From Trichoderma breve (lineage: Eukaryota; Ascomycota; Sordariomycetes; Hypocreales; Hypocreaceae), in contig NC_079232.1 in the NCBI RefSeq assembly GCF_028502605.1, positions 744,001 through 808,000 of the forward strand: a stretch of DNA of 64,000 bases, written 5' to 3'. Under the pieces are notes generated by a model that ran no database searches, was not told the DNA's origin, and saw only the letters and a list, made by a program, of their open reading frames with translations. Position numbers and translations under genes: made by a program. This document shows positions 22,001-34,333 of this stretch, one piece after another (positions within the stretch are counted from its first letter, which is position 1; each line of letters begins with the position of its first letter).

Positions 22001-24499
22001 CAATTACGTAGAGCAGAAGCCTTTTAAACGTTGAAAGGAAGACCTTCCGGGGCCGATGTGCGCATTCTCTGGAAGTGGGCTAGAATCCCTGACCCCTGCA
22101 GCTTTCGATTCCGCGCACTGACAAAGACGCAGCGGAGAATACGCCAAGGCTTGACGCATGCCTACCTACAGTAGAAACATGAGTCTGTGCAGGCGGAGAA
22201 TTTTGTGCCTGGAAAACAAATCGCAGTGTCGCAATTCACAAACTACGGAGCTGAGATTTGCAACATGTGCCTATGCAGTGACGTGCGTGCATGACAAGAC
22301 GTGGTATCAGGTTTAGGACCGACGCAGCGTGGCTGCACACGACTATACTACGTTTAGCACCGAGAAACGGTGCCTTGCATCAGAATGCGGTGCAAGAGGG
22401 TGTGCATCATCAAACGGTGATCACAAGATTTGCATCCATCCATCTACGTTGTGACAGATGCGAGACGGCTTCTGGAATACACTTTCGGCATGTGTAGGTG
22501 CAGTTTGAAAATTGTCAGGCATCATGACTGTTGTGACCTATTCGGATTGGATCTTCATTTCCATCTGCAAGATCTACTCCGTAGAGTCTGTGCATAGGCA
22601 TGCATAGACGTACAATGATGTACTATAGACGAAGGACTCGACCTGGTAGGGCGAAATCGCCAAGTAATCGCCAAGATTTCCTCCATAATGACCATCAACT
22701 ATTACGAGATTCTATTTTGGACGAAACTACATGAGCACAGTATTGAGCCCATCGGGAATGCCGTGTATCAAAGAAAACATCGAACAGTGAATTGGTGATT
22801 GACAAAATATGTAGGGTAGTGCGCGAAGCAGGTAAACGTGATATGCCAGAAGGGCAGTATCTTTGCTGAGCGAATCTATGTATAGTAGAAAAGCCTCACT
22901 TTGAAATCTGCCAAAATGCCTAGTACACCTAGAGGGAATAATTACGTATAGTCTTGTTAGCAATATGCGCAATTATAGATTATCATTGGAGATGAATGTC
23001 TTGAGAGGTTGCTACTTTATGGGGGCGATGAGGCTGAGGGCAGATTTGCACCGCGAGAAAAGAGAGACATAAACATCATAGGCCGATTTTGAAACTGTTA
23101 CATTACGGAAACATAAAAAATGAGTGGGCAATTGGGTTCAATCCGAGACAGGCTGCAGCCTCATCCTGTTGATTCCATGCCACCTTGGGGCCACAAGGAG
23201 GCAGATGATCGACTTGCAGCCTCCTTCAGCAGCCCCCAGTGGCGAGGCAGAGGAGAGACGAAGATGAAGGAGCGCAACCCAACGTGCACTCAATGTTTTG
23301 GCTATTCCATTGCGCTATTCCGCAACTATCGACATCGCTTACGAAACAAAAGAGAGAGAAGGAGAAACTCGCCGTAAAGCTACCCGAGCAAACGCACAGC
23401 AACTTCCGCCCCCTCCCCCCGGAAAGTTGCCATCGCATACATCCATACGAGAGAAAGGCTGAGTCTGTGACGCGCTAACGGTGACTGGCCATGGTCGGAG
23501 TGGAGATTGGAGAGAGTTGAGGCCCTGCTAGGTGCTACTGGATATCGCCTAGTTGGCCACTCCAATATTGAAGCTTCTAGGTTGGCTCTCAATATGATTT
23601 CGCACCGGCTTTGGACCTCTATACAGAGTGGGAAGGTCAGGGCAGAGTCACCGTTTGGTTCGCCAGGGGCCGGTTCGCGCAACACGTGCAACCCCGGAGC
23701 CTTGTCGTCCAATGTCTCAAATTTGACGCCTTGGCTTTCAGGCTTATTTTTCCTCGATTACGGTACAAGGCTGCCAATTCTTTTTGCCGATGTCGCCATC
23801 TAATCTCGTCACATACTTCTCAACGGCAAGGCGCATGCAGAGCTCCTGATTGCTCCTATCAGGCTGTCGAGGAACTGCCTCGCCGTCTCGTGTGCATCCA
23901 TTCACGTGTCGCTAATTGCACCTCCAGAATCCTCCGACAGAAGACATGGACGGCAAAGCAGAGAGCAAATGCATGCAACAAACAACATTAAGCAAGGCAG
24001 AGGCAAAGCACTGACGCCTGAAACCAAACCCCCACTGGCGCTAGACCCATCAACAGGGCCTTATCTTTTTTCTTCCCATCTTCGCCTGGCCTTCGTCGTG
24101 CTTCTTCCCTCGCGTTAGCACACCCCGAATACCGGTGCTAAAACGCAATCGCCCGACAGATCGGATTGGTGCGGGCGAACATCATGGCAGGCAAGGATAT
24201 CCTGGCGCGGTGGGGAAGACGCCCCAACCTGAAGAACGGGTCGCCTTTTCCAGGGGCCTAGCGGTTTGACTCCTGGCCGCCATGCCATGCAGTGCAGCTG
24301 TGCAGGCACTCGTACTTGGAGCTCCTCGAGCCAGGGGTCCAGGGCTGTCTATGCCTCTTTTGAAGCTTCCGCCGCAGCCTACTCTACTTCTACTCTAACA
24401 CGGGCCTAGCAGCTTGACCCTGGTGGCTCTCCGCCTGGCCTGGCATGGCATGGTACTTGTACAGCCACCCAATGCACCCGTGTCACAGCCAGCACCTTT

Positions 24500-24533
24500 C
24501 ATATCCTTGACACTTGATCATATCCTTGACACT
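24500..24533. repeat. Short direct duplication, 15-base unit
   Basis: CATATCCTTGACACT occurs at 24500-24514 and 24519-24533 without mismatch (19-base period). It lies about 400 bases before the ATG of the Uds1-like gene. Confidence 0.85.
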
Positions 24534-24919
24534 CGAGCTACAACTCTTTGGGTCCGCTGCCTTCTCCTGGCCCTTCGGTTGTGGTGGTGCCTGTGGGTTC
24601 CCCCTTCACAGTCGGGTGCAAGCGAAGACGAACAGGGAGGCCATCCATGTTCTCCACGCTAGCCTAGCAGGCCCTCGTTTTGAGTGCAATGCGTCCTTCT
24701 TCCAGGCTCCGTCGTCCCGGTAGTAGCGTAGATATATACCCTCTTTCGCCTTGCTCCCAATGCCTTGCTCTCCTTCTTGCCGGATGGGAGAATCGTCGAG
24801 GATGTTGAATGTGTAGCTCTGTCGTCTGAGGCGAATTGCTATTTCTCATCTCACCCGAGAGCTGGATGACTGTGTCTTCCCTCTACACACGGTGACTTCT
24901 GCCTTGATTCAGAAGAGTA

Positions 24920-27183
24920 ATGGATCATATTGTTGGCTGCATGAACGGGGCTGGACACAGTACAATGTCGAGGCCGTTTTCGCCTGCTCTTCAAATGCTT
25001 TCCGTAAGCACATTCCCTCCTTTCTTATAGACAACTAACTTACACCCGCCGTCTCAGTCAACGCCGCTGGCGGCTCTATCAGACAGCGAAAAGCCAAACT
25101 CTAGAAAGATGCAGCAAGAAGGACAGGGGAAGTATCAGCTCTTCCCCAAGGGCAGGCAATCGCCTAGCTTTAACAGCAATGCTTCGGTGGACCCCGAGAC
25201 TGCCTTTGCAATGGCCATGAACAAGAACAACGAATGGAACGAGAAGCCAGGTGCTTCTCAAGCGCTGAAAATCAAGGTGAACCAACAGACGATTGGCCGG
25301 CGTCGAAAGGTCACCATCCCGGAACTGGGGCCGATGACAACGGTCCAGGAGATTACCATGGATTCTCGTAAGACCCCGTCCCTCTCCAGCGTCCAACACT
25401 CCAGCTCTAACTAACATCTATAGCCACAATCCCGGGCCGACCACCACTGCGAGAACGTTCTTCTAGTGCTCCGCAAGACGGAGCAGCACAGGATACGGTC
25501 CCGCCATTGATTCTCGGTAGAGCCATCTACGCACCTCCCAAGCAGATCGAGATCAAGAGACGACCCATAGACGCTCAGCCTCCTCGCTTGCCTTCACCAA
25601 AGCGACTGGCACCATTGGTTATTCCCGAACCTGAGCAACTGCAACTGTCTTTTATGCAATACGCACAAAAGCCTTCCCCCCCGACACATCTCGAGGCTGA
25701 GACGCCTCTGGGTACTGGTATCAACCAGTACCTGACTCCTATTAGCAGCTCTACCTCGGACTCCAGCGGCCCTCTCAGCTCGTCTAGCACAGAGGCTACC
25801 TCGGCTCACACACTGCCAACTCCTGTCTCGGCATCGATTATGGAGAAGAGTTCCGCCGTTAAGCAGTGGGAGCCTCGTATGCCATTGAGTGCCAACCGAG
25901 CTGAAGACAGCTCATATAGTCATAGGCGATTTGCCTCTGAATCTCAGGGAGACAGAGGTAGAACAAGGAAGCGAAAAGATCAACACAAGAAGAGCAACTC
26001 TCACCCAGGCAACGGCGAAAAGAAGCGATCCAAGAGCGCCGAGCAGCGTGCGTTCGAGGAGCTTCCTTCGGGCTACAAGCCAGAGAAGGCTGTTAGTCAA
26101 ATGAGCGCCAATGATCTGGGCATTCTTCGCCAGCAGGCTCTTGGCCAGGCCGAGAGATTCGAGGTGCTACGGGTTGAAGATGTCGAAAGCTTATCCAAAG
26201 AACTTCGACGGCTCGACGAACGAGCAGAGTACCTTCGCCGCACCTACAACTCTTTGAGGAACGGCCGCCGCAACTTTCACTCTCGCATCTGCCAATATCT
26301 TCGGTCACCAATGCGAGGATCTAGATTGAGTGCCGAGTCCATGCTCAGACAGGAGGAGGCGCTGGCCGAGCTGGATGCCTCCATCGACGGCTGGGTGATT
26401 AAGCTCGAGCGGACAGAGAACAGGCGCACACGCGTTCGGCAGAAGCTGCTTGAACATATTGCTGCGGCGGCCATACTGTCTGTCCGCAAAGAGAGCCCTC
26501 CGCCACAGCAGCGGCGGCCATCTTCACCTGTACAGCAACCCTCGCCTGTACAAATACGGGTGGTCCAGGACATTGCCACGCCGCCACGAAGCCCAACCCA
26601 GACGACTTTCAATAACCGCCCTGAGAGTGCGTCACCCCCACCTCTGCGTGTGGTGGCTCAAGTACCAAGCATGATTCTTGAGCTGCCCGCCGAGGATGTT
26701 GTACCTGAAAATAAGGTCGACCTATCCCGAAAGTCTACCATGAAGAGCTCGGACGGAGAAAGCATTCGCATCTACGCCGGCGATGAGCTCTTTGCTCTCC
26801 TAACCGACGTCGAGGATGAGATCATTAGGATGAACAATGCCATTCCTGAGCCCAGCCCCATCCCAGAGTCTGCCGCGCCAGAGCCAAATCCCGCACCCGC
26901 ACCCGCACCCGCACCCGAGCCCGAAGCAAAGCAGTCCGAGTTTCTGCAAATAGGACATGAAGTACCGAGAAGCAGCAACTTTAGGCTTAGTGCCCAGCCT
27001 GACTCTCCTACCCTCGCCCCCTCGCCGATGCTGCCCAAGAGTTTCTTCTTCAAGCCGCCTACTGCCACCAAGGCTATCCACTCTCCCGTACCGCCCTCCC
27101 CGCCTGCACCGGTTCCTCCTCTCAAGGATATCCCAAAGGAACCTGAAATATTCCTCACCAGTGCAGTCTTTAAGCCGAAATAA
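24920..27183 (+). CDS. Uds1-domain (up-regulated during septation) protein
   Basis: Exons 24920-25003, 25058-25367 and 25424-27183 give 717 residues in one frame; the introns are 54 and 56 bases. The ATG at 24920 is inferred as the nearest start upstream of the first splice donor. Residues of about 358-480 form a charged, probably coiled-coil domain (LRQQALGQAERFEVLRVEDV, then LSKELRRLDERAEYLRRTY) that matches my memory of the Pfam Uds1 family, named for a fission-yeast gene induced at septation. Flanking regions are disordered: Ser/Pro/Lys-rich before it, Pro-rich after it, with a PAPAPAPAPEPE tract from a CCCGCA repeat near 26895. KRPKS-type basic patches could be nuclear signals. A link to cell division is a family-level inference only. 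Confidence 0.75.
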
Positions 27184-30100
27184 GCTTCCTCTCACTCTCG
27201 TCTACTCCTTCTTCTTCATTCTTCTATTCTTTCTATTCTTTCACTCATTTATGCCTTCTACGGCGTTGATTCGGTCTTCTTCTCGTCACTCCTTTGCATA
27301 GACGCATCCTGGCCCTGTGCCTAGAGCCATTGATACCCGGTCATGAACCTGCCATTTATTGTTCTTGCATCAGTCACTCGCTTACTACGTGTCATGCCTA
27401 GCACTGCATGGATATTTTTTTGTTTAATGTTTATTTCTTACACGATTGGAACATCGTGATGCGACAGCGGCTGGCCAACTTGGGCGTGCGCTAAAGCCTT
27501 TCCTTACATGATATGGAGTACAGTACATACATCAATCGCTAGACACTGCCGGGGCAAGCGAAAGTGCTGTCCCGGAAATTGACCCGTCACATTGTTGAGA
27601 TGCCAAACTGCTCTATTTTGATATATTCCTTCATTCTTTTCTCTCTTTTGTTACCTTTTTTTACACTTTTATTTCTTCTTTTAACTCTTATTTCTATTTT
27701 TTTTTTCTTTCATATCTTTCATTGTAATATTTCTTTTTGTCTTTTGAGTCAGGAAAATGGCTAGTTTTGCTTATTGGATTTTCGAGGCACCCTAGCAGGG
27801 ATAGATTGTTTCTCGAAAGACAGGCACTTGTACGCACAAGTCCAAGGCCCTGAAACAGACGAGGCCTGGGCATGGGAAACGAAACAGCTAGCGGGCGGAT
27901 GATGGCGGATGCCGCAACAGAATAAAAGCATTGGATTTGTATTTTAGTGCATTAGACAGATAATGTGTGCGAGTACAGCTACGATTTAGGTAGATAGCGG
28001 CGGTTTGAAGAGCCGAGGATTGACTACTGCGTTCTATCAAATCGAAACATTGTAACCCATTCGGGCAGTGATGGATCTGCTGCATGACTAATGTTTGGCG
28101 GTGGTAAATCCTGGGATCATCGTGTCGGCCGACGAAGGCGTGGGATTCGGCCGCAACGGCATTAGCGGGCATGCAATGTGCCTGGTTGTGCGTGATCGTG
28201 ATGGCCTCAGTTTTTGGTGTTTTTAGTTTTTGACAGCTTGTAGGGGGCACCACTGACGCCATTCGCTGCCCACCCTGCCTGTCATGTCACTGCACCGATT
28301 TTTTTCTCGCTTGTCGTATAATCTGTATCTGGTGTTTTATCTAAGACATGGAACTATATTTGGCTACGGGGGTTGGGTGGTTTTAGTCTCCAAGGCGGAC
28401 GGACGCATGTCTCACGGCATCTCGGAAACTTGGTGCGGCAAACGTGATTGGACCGGATCATGCCCGAGAAATCACACTCGATGGGCATGGAGTTTCTTTG
28501 GCATGCATTATCACAAACGTGTACTTGTATGAGGAGGATGATGATGATGAGGCGAGACGGGGAACAAAGGCGAGGAGTGACGATGTTACTACGGCGAAGT
28601 GTGCCGTATGCAAGGCGTGTTGCAGTGACAGGTGCCGAGCGTTTTAGGACGTGGATATGCCGTGCGTGCGTTGAGGAGAAGATGGGACGAAAGGAAGAAA
28701 AAGCTGGGATGCGTGCGGAGAGCGGAGAGGTCCAGGGGGGGTTCTGTCTGGTGGAGGAGGAGGTGGTTGGTGGTTGGTGTTTTTGGTGATGTCAAGTGAC
28801 GGCTTTTTGCTGCACGCTGCAGGGCATGCAGGGACTTGTTGGTCTACCTCCATAGCTGTGGATGCGTATTTACAGGCATTGCAGTAGACCTGTATGTACG
28901 TGCTACTGTAGCATATGCATGCACGAGAGGGGAAGCGAAGCGAGAAGCCAGTCATGGCGGCATTTTTGCTGCATGCATGGATCGCAGAGGATGGAGTTCT
29001 AGATTTGGCTGGGGGGAGAGATAACGAGGAGCCGGAAGGGAGTCCCCGCAGAGAGTCACATTTGGGATATGGATCCATTGGAAGCAGTTACAGTTACGGA
29101 GTATGGAGAGGAGAAAGTGGACAGAAATTTGTGGCTTGCCGGGGATAGAGGGCCTCCGGAGCCGGTGACGAGTCTGGAATAGCTGGATGGAGGATGGGAT
29201 TCGATAGTGGTGAATTGGGGTTATCAGCTAGGCAAGGAGAGTATTGATATGCATAAATTAGATGATGAAAAACGAAAAAGTCAATGGGGAGGAGAAGAAG
29301 GACGGAAATTGGAGAGAAGACGGACGAATTGATCGAATTCAGGGGAAGAGATGTATTATCGTGAAGGGAGATGAACATGCTGATGGGCAATGCAGCACAA
29401 TATTGCGATGGCCTCTGTGTCTATCCTGGATTGGGTAGGGAGGCTGACGAGAAACTTTGATAAAATGGAAAGCTCTATTCTCCGAATGTAATTACACTTG
29501 CTGCGGTGGGCATGCAGACGGAAGTGGAATAGAGCCTCATCATCACCATAATCATAATCACACACGAGGCGCAGACAGCAAGTTACGAGGGGACGAATTG
29601 GTAAGCTCTGGACAAGGGGACACAGCGAATTAACACAGAATAGGCACTAAAATGAATTAACTAAGTATGTCTAAAAAAACATTGCGAGGGAGAAAAAGCT
29701 GGGGAAAAGGGAAAAAAAAAAAAAAAAAAAACGTTGAACAATAACCAGGCCAGGGGGCAGATGGGGACCCGTTGACAAGACAGGGATGCGCTTTTTAGTG
29801 CATGATATTGGAGACGACGCGAGAAATTGACATGACACGTCAAAATGCCTCTGTTTTTTTCTTTCTGATTCATTTGCCTACAGGCAGGTACATACCACGA
29901 TATGCACATAAAAACACTCATATACCAGGTATACATGCAAGGTACCAACTTGGAGAATCCTGGGAGCCGGATGGATAAAGCAAGGGGAACCCCTAGCATA
30001 GAGTCATGATCCCGGTGGGCAAGAAAAGTGATATGCAGTGCTGCTTTTCTTGTCCCCTCTTTGTTCTTTTTTTCTCTCTCATTTAAATCTTGGCTGCACG

Positions 30101-31087
30101 ACGGTCGATCGTCACTTTATGCCATGCAGTTGACAGATGAAAAAAAACTTGATATTGGCACTTTTTTTTTCTGTCATTTTTTGGAAACCTGGACTCGTCT
30201 TGTTCCCCGGACACCGAAGCTAAGAGGCCAATTGCCGATCCGCGCGGACATTGACAGAAAGAATGAGAAAGGTCCAGAAAAGAAGCGAATCCAGAGGCCC
30301 CGTTCTCGTGCATCGTAGGCCTACCTGAACGACCCGACCATTGGCATGTCAATATCCGGATTCCCCATTCGCGCGGATGCCTCGAGTTACATTCCGAGAC
30401 CCGACGGCGGCTTAATGTTACCTCACTTCTGTGGGAGTTTCCGGGACAGGAAAAAAAAGGAAAAAACTCTGCACAAGGTATCACGGGTTTGTGATACGAG
30501 CCGTTTGCCCCCCTCACTCTTACTTTTTTTCTTTTTGTTTCGTAAAAGGGGGTGTAAAAAGGAAAGATACGATTAGGCGAAGTAAGAAAAGATGAGCCGT
30601 AAACGCGGGAATGCCAGTTTGCCCCGTCTTTGGCTGATCTACTAATATTACAAGACTGCATTCTAATAAGCAAAATATAAAAAAGGAAGGCCGTACTGCT
30701 AGTACTACATAATGGCTGAAAGACATAATCTGTAAGTATGCTTGGCTCAGAAAAAAAGAAACACACGTCTCATCCCATCGTTTGAGGCAACCACTCCCTT
30801 GAATGGAATATGGGAGCGGGAGCCGAAAGGGCGTCCATTCGTCCATTTACTCCATTGGAAAAAGCAAAGAAGCAACCAGGTATCATTTCTGTTTTCCGCC
30901 CTCGTTTATCATAGAATGAAATGAAAATTAGAAAATATTGGCCGGGATTCCTTCCCGGTTCGCGTAGCTGAGCATTATAAGCCTTCCATGTACCTCGTTG
31001 TTCGGGCCCCGAGGCCAACAGTCGTTAACAATACGTTCGGTGGTCAAACTCCGTGCTTCGTACTAACATGCCCGCGTGTCGGCGTAA
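27184..31087. other. Gene-free stretch of about 3.9 kb
   Basis: No supported gene. Just after the Uds1-like gene lie pyrimidine-rich tracts (27190-27260 and about 27600-27745, almost pure T/C on the plus strand). A run of 20 A residues is at 29712-29731. A minus-strand frame of 227 codons at 30083-30766 has no recognisable domain and many low-complexity residues. The bases before 31088 are the 3' flank of the sorting nexin gene. Confidence 0.5.
29712..29731. repeat. Homopolymer A20 tract
   Basis: Twenty consecutive A residues follow a short G/A-rich stretch in non-coding DNA. Its length may be uncertain because of sequencing error; it could also be a remnant of retroposed 3' sequence, but no adjoining coding relic is seen. 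Confidence 0.85.
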
Positions 31088-34000
31088 TCAGTGTGTAAGA
31101 ACCCTCACTGCCTGCAGTATTAGGCCAAAAATTAGTCCCCGCGCAACCTCCTCGATCTGCAAACAGTCAAACACACGCCCCAGCGCCTCGCCAGTGGCCG
31201 ACTGTCCCATCACGCCCATCAGGGCCGCCGGCACTCCACTTTGGATCAGAAGCCTGCGGGCCTTGATGGCCAGCTGCTTCTTGTCCTCTTCAGTCAACGG
31301 CGCTGGCCAGGATGCTTGCTCCTGTTCCGTGGGCATGGTGTTCTCCCGCACTTTGCGTAGTCCGGATGCGATCCCTGCATCCGAAGTGTTGGCGTCTATC
31401 ACAGATGCCTGAATGAGGGACTGCACCGTCAGGAGTGAGGGGTTGCCAGGGCGTAGCAAAAACGACTTTGCTGCCGTGAGCAGTGTCCGACGGATGTTCC
31501 AGGCCGACGAGAGGGTGTACATCTCGTTGATAACAGCAAAGATGAGCTCGACTGCCACGCGAGTTTCCGCTTCGCTTAGTTGCGTGAACTGGCGGACGGG
31601 CTTTGCCGGGCTCTTCTTGCCAGATAACGCCGGCGCGGACGCCGACCCGTTCAAGGCTGCCGAACTATTGTTACGGCTATGATCTTCCATGATACCAACT
31701 TCCTTTCTACGCGGCTTTGCATCAAACTCGTTGGATTCGTAGTCATCACTAATCTCATCTGGCGGCGGCGGGAGCTTGGTAAAGTCCAGGCTAACCGACG
31801 ATGGTGACCGGAGAGCGGCCAGGCTGGATGTTCTACTGTGCTCCCTGCTAGGTCGTGCGCTTACCGAAGTAGATATCGAGTCTACTCGGCCTCTCTGGCC
31901 CATCCTCAGGTCCGTCTCGCTGGTGTTGGGAGACTGGAAGCTCAGCATTCGCTCCATTGGGGCAATCCTGCCCGGCTGGGTAGCAATCACCGACGACCTC
32001 TGGCTATCGAGACTGGCACGCTCCGACCTTGCGGGTGACCGTGCAATGCTATCAACTCGGCTTGCCGTAGTTGATGATATGGATAATCGGTTCGGATTTG
32101 GGGTAAGGTCGATTGATTGATTAGTCGACTTTCGATTCAGGCCAGCCAGGTTGCCGAAGACGCCACTAACGCCTCCGACAAGACTCTTGCCGCCTTCCAT
32201 GGCCCCTTTGGGACCAATAGACAGTACTTCGAGCATGTTCTTGCCCATTGTTTCCCAACCAAAGGACTTGGAGTTGCCATGCGTGTGTCCCTGCGACTTT
32301 TCGAGGAATCGCTTCATGCCCTCGCTCTCTGCCAGGGCTTGATACCAACAGGCATCTCGTAGATATCTCTCCAGTTCGCCGCGAAGGGACTCGCGGGTGT
32401 GAATTTTCCAGCTGGGCAGTTCCTTGTGAAGCTCCATGAAAGCGGTTGCGCCTGATACGGCAGCAATACGCCTCAAGATCTCGTGAAGCGTCTCAAAGTC
32501 AGAATATCGCCTCACAATCATCCAGCCGGGGTAGTGAGAGGACGATGGCTCGACTTGGATCAAGTAGTCGGTATTTGGCTTGTTCTTGATCTTTCCCATG
32601 TCCCCTGAACCATCGTCGTGTAGCGTGAAAGAAGCGTTGTGCAAAGTAAGCGGTGCCTTTTTCGGCGAATCTTCATCGCTATCTACTGGCTGGCCAGGAG
32701 GTACGATTTGATCAAAACTCGTAAACGACTGATCTTTGCTTTCCTGTGGGGATGATGCTTGACTGACAGAGTCAGTGGTAGATCGCGGCGTATGCGGTGT
32801 GTAAGCAGTGTCGCTCTTAGTCGAGATGCCATCTACAGAAGCTCCGCGAGTCGGGTATCTGCTGGATATCGGTGACAATGTCTCGGATGCAGAACCATTC
32901 TTCTGGACCTCCCCATCTCCAGTCGCCAAGTCCATGCTTTGCTTTGAGCGCTCAGACGCCTCTGTCAATGTGGATGCCCTTTTTCGTCGCATGTCATCCT
33001 CTGCAATCATGGCGTTCATTCGCTTCATCTCTTCCATAGCTTCTTCCAGTTCCTCATCTGCCTTGCTCAGTTTTTTCTTGTGAGAAGACTCTTTCCGTCG
33101 ACCCTGGCCTTGATCATTACTACCGCGTCGAGGCTTCGCGATGCCGATGTTACCGACATTACCGTCCAAGTCGGCAAAGACGTTGTTGGCCACGTCGCGG
33201 CCCGTCTGCATGCCGACATCGATTGCTTGATTCAAGTTGGGTTCTCCTGCTTCCAAAAGATATACGATCCACCCATTGATCCACTCGGCCCTGCTGCACT
33301 GCTGTAGCGTCTGTTCGAGCACGGAATTCGCCAAAATCTCCCGCAAGAAAATCCGAGCGGGATCACAGTTGTAGGCACTCTTGTCTAGGAAACTAAGCAA
33401 GTCCTCGGAAACCATCTTGAATTTCGTTGCCTGCTGCCTCTTATTAAGCAGGTTTGCAAGGCGGGAGTCGGGGTTTTCCGCCAGATAATTGTATATAGCA
33501 TCGGCAGCGTTCACATTTGTGTCGGCGGGCAGTTCGGCGAAAGCAGTGGCTAATTCTGAAAGAAAAACGATAATCATGGAAGTCGAATTGGTCAGGAGAT
33601 CGAGAAAAGCATCGGCTGGTCGCTTGCGGCTCATCCGGTTCGAGATGGCCAGCAGGTAGGATGTGATAGTCTTGCGGACAGCAAGAGGAAAGGCATGGTC
33701 CGAAGGCACAAGCGGACTGTACCACCACTTGATGTAATTCTGCACAATGGCATCGACCAAGCCGCTCAGCGCCTCTTTAGTCTCTGGACGAAAGTCATCG
33801 AAGCCTCTCATGCGGTACTGTTCGTCATCGTCGTCATCGTCCTGCTTCTCGACGGCTCTTACGGTCTTCAGGTCTGCCCAAACTCTGTCCAATACCGCTG
33901 GTCCATCTTCACCACGAACTGCCCTTGCGAACTCAGGGTTCTTCGACTCCCATATGATAAAGGAGACGACGCCGCCGAATGCCCCTATCAGCACGAGACC

Positions 34001-34333
34001 AAGCCGCCCAAGAACAGCATATGTCACTGCAGAGACTCCGACGCCGAATCCTGCGAGAGTTGCTGGTGTAGCAGTCGCAAAGAATTGGATCGCTCTAGAG
34101 GCTAGGGTGACTTCTGGCGGCTGCGCCGGCTGTGTTGGCTCAGTCCACGATGTCTTCGAGTCGCATTGTACTCGTAAGCTTTTGTAAGCATGATTATTAG
34201 TGATGTTGAGGCTGTCGTGATCCGAGGGCGCAACGCCGTCGCCGTTTGCGCCGGCTCGACCGGTCGATTCGCCCGAGGCCAGCTCGGATGAGTCGTCGCG
34301 ACGCTGCGCAATGTCGGTTGCGATTGAGCTCAT
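31088..34333 (-). CDS. Sorting nexin with PXA, PX and Nexin_C domains
   Basis: One frame of 1081 residues starts at an ATG at 34333; no intron is needed. Residues 81-128 contain two hydrophobic segments that should anchor the protein in a membrane. A PXA domain follows (about 180-370), then a long disordered Ser/Lys/Glu-rich linker. The PX domain (about 564-690) has the RRYSDFETL phosphoinositide-binding motif and ELPSWK loop. A second disordered Ser-rich linker precedes a C-terminal Nexin_C domain (about 930-1065). This order is that of the SNX13/14/19/Mdm1 group, but I see no RGS domain between PXA and PX, so it resembles the SNX19-like branch. Family members tether the ER to endosomes, vacuoles or lipid droplets; that role is inferred here. 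Confidence 0.9.
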   Translation of the reverse strand: MSSIATDIAQRRDDSSELASGESTGRAGANGDGVAPSDHDSLNITNNHAYKSLRVQCDSKTSWTEPTQPAQPPEVTLASRAIQFFATATPATLAGFGVGVSAVTYAVLGRLGLVLIGAFGGVVSFIIWESKNPEFARAVRGEDGPAVLDRVWADLKTVRAVEKQDDDDDDEQYRMRGFDDFRPETKEALSGLVDAIVQNYIKWWYSPLVPSDHAFPLAVRKTITSYLLAISNRMSRKRPADAFLDLLTNSTSMIIVFLSELATAFAELPADTNVNAADAIYNYLAENPDSRLANLLNKRQQATKFKMVSEDLLSFLDKSAYNCDPARIFLREILANSVLEQTLQQCSRAEWINGWIVYLLEAGEPNLNQAIDVGMQTGRDVANNVFADLDGNVGNIGIAKPRRGSNDQGQGRRKESSHKKKLSKADEELEEAMEEMKRMNAMIAEDDMRRKRASTLTEASERSKQSMDLATGDGEVQKNGSASETLSPISSRYPTRGASVDGISTKSDTAYTPHTPRSTTDSVSQASSPQESKDQSFTSFDQIVPPGQPVDSDEDSPKKAPLTLHNASFTLHDDGSGDMGKIKNKPNTDYLIQVEPSSSHYPGWMIVRRYSDFETLHEILRRIAAVSGATAFMELHKELPSWKIHTRESLRGELERYLRDACWYQALAESEGMKRFLEKSQGHTHGNSKSFGWETMGKNMLEVLSIGPKGAMEGGKSLVGGVSGVFGNLAGLNRKSTNQSIDLTPNPNRLSISSTTASRVDSIARSPARSERASLDSQRSSVIATQPGRIAPMERMLSFQSPNTSETDLRMGQRGRVDSISTSVSARPSREHSRTSSLAALRSPSSVSLDFTKLPPPPDEISDDYESNEFDAKPRRKEVGIMEDHSRNNSSAALNGSASAPALSGKKSPAKPVRQFTQLSEAETRVAVELIFAVINEMYTLSSAWNIRRTLLTAAKSFLLRPGNPSLLTVQSLIQASVIDANTSDAGIASGLRKVRENTMPTEQEQASWPAPLTEEDKKQLAIKARRLLIQSGVPAALMGVMGQSATGEALGRVFDCLQIEEVARGLIFGLILQAVRVLTH

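Larger units (their letters stand above)
18805..24919. other. Gene desert of about 6 kb
   Basis: No protein gene can be supported in this long stretch. A frame from 19540 begins at GTG, not ATG, and is unrecognised. Local base content alternates between A/T-rich parts (20.1-20.9 kb, 21.3-21.5 kb) and G/C-rich patches (21.27-21.29 kb). Small repeats are present: an ATGTG tract at 19071-19090 and a direct duplication at 24500-24533. The part after about 24.0 kb is C/T-rich and probably holds the promoter and leader of the Uds1-like gene. Long non-coding RNA or a relic of a mobile element is possible, but I found neither terminal repeats nor transposase-like frames. Confidence 0.5.

Noticed and set aside
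28644..29078. Minus-strand Pro/Ser-rich frame of 144 codons
   Set aside because: Composition follows the G/A-rich plus strand; no domain and no similar frame nearby.
30083..30766. Minus-strand open frame of 227 codons
   Set aside because: Longest frame in the desert, but it is low in recognisable motifs, rich in Ser/Phe/Cys from pyrimidine-rich DNA, and has no domain or plausible splice partners.
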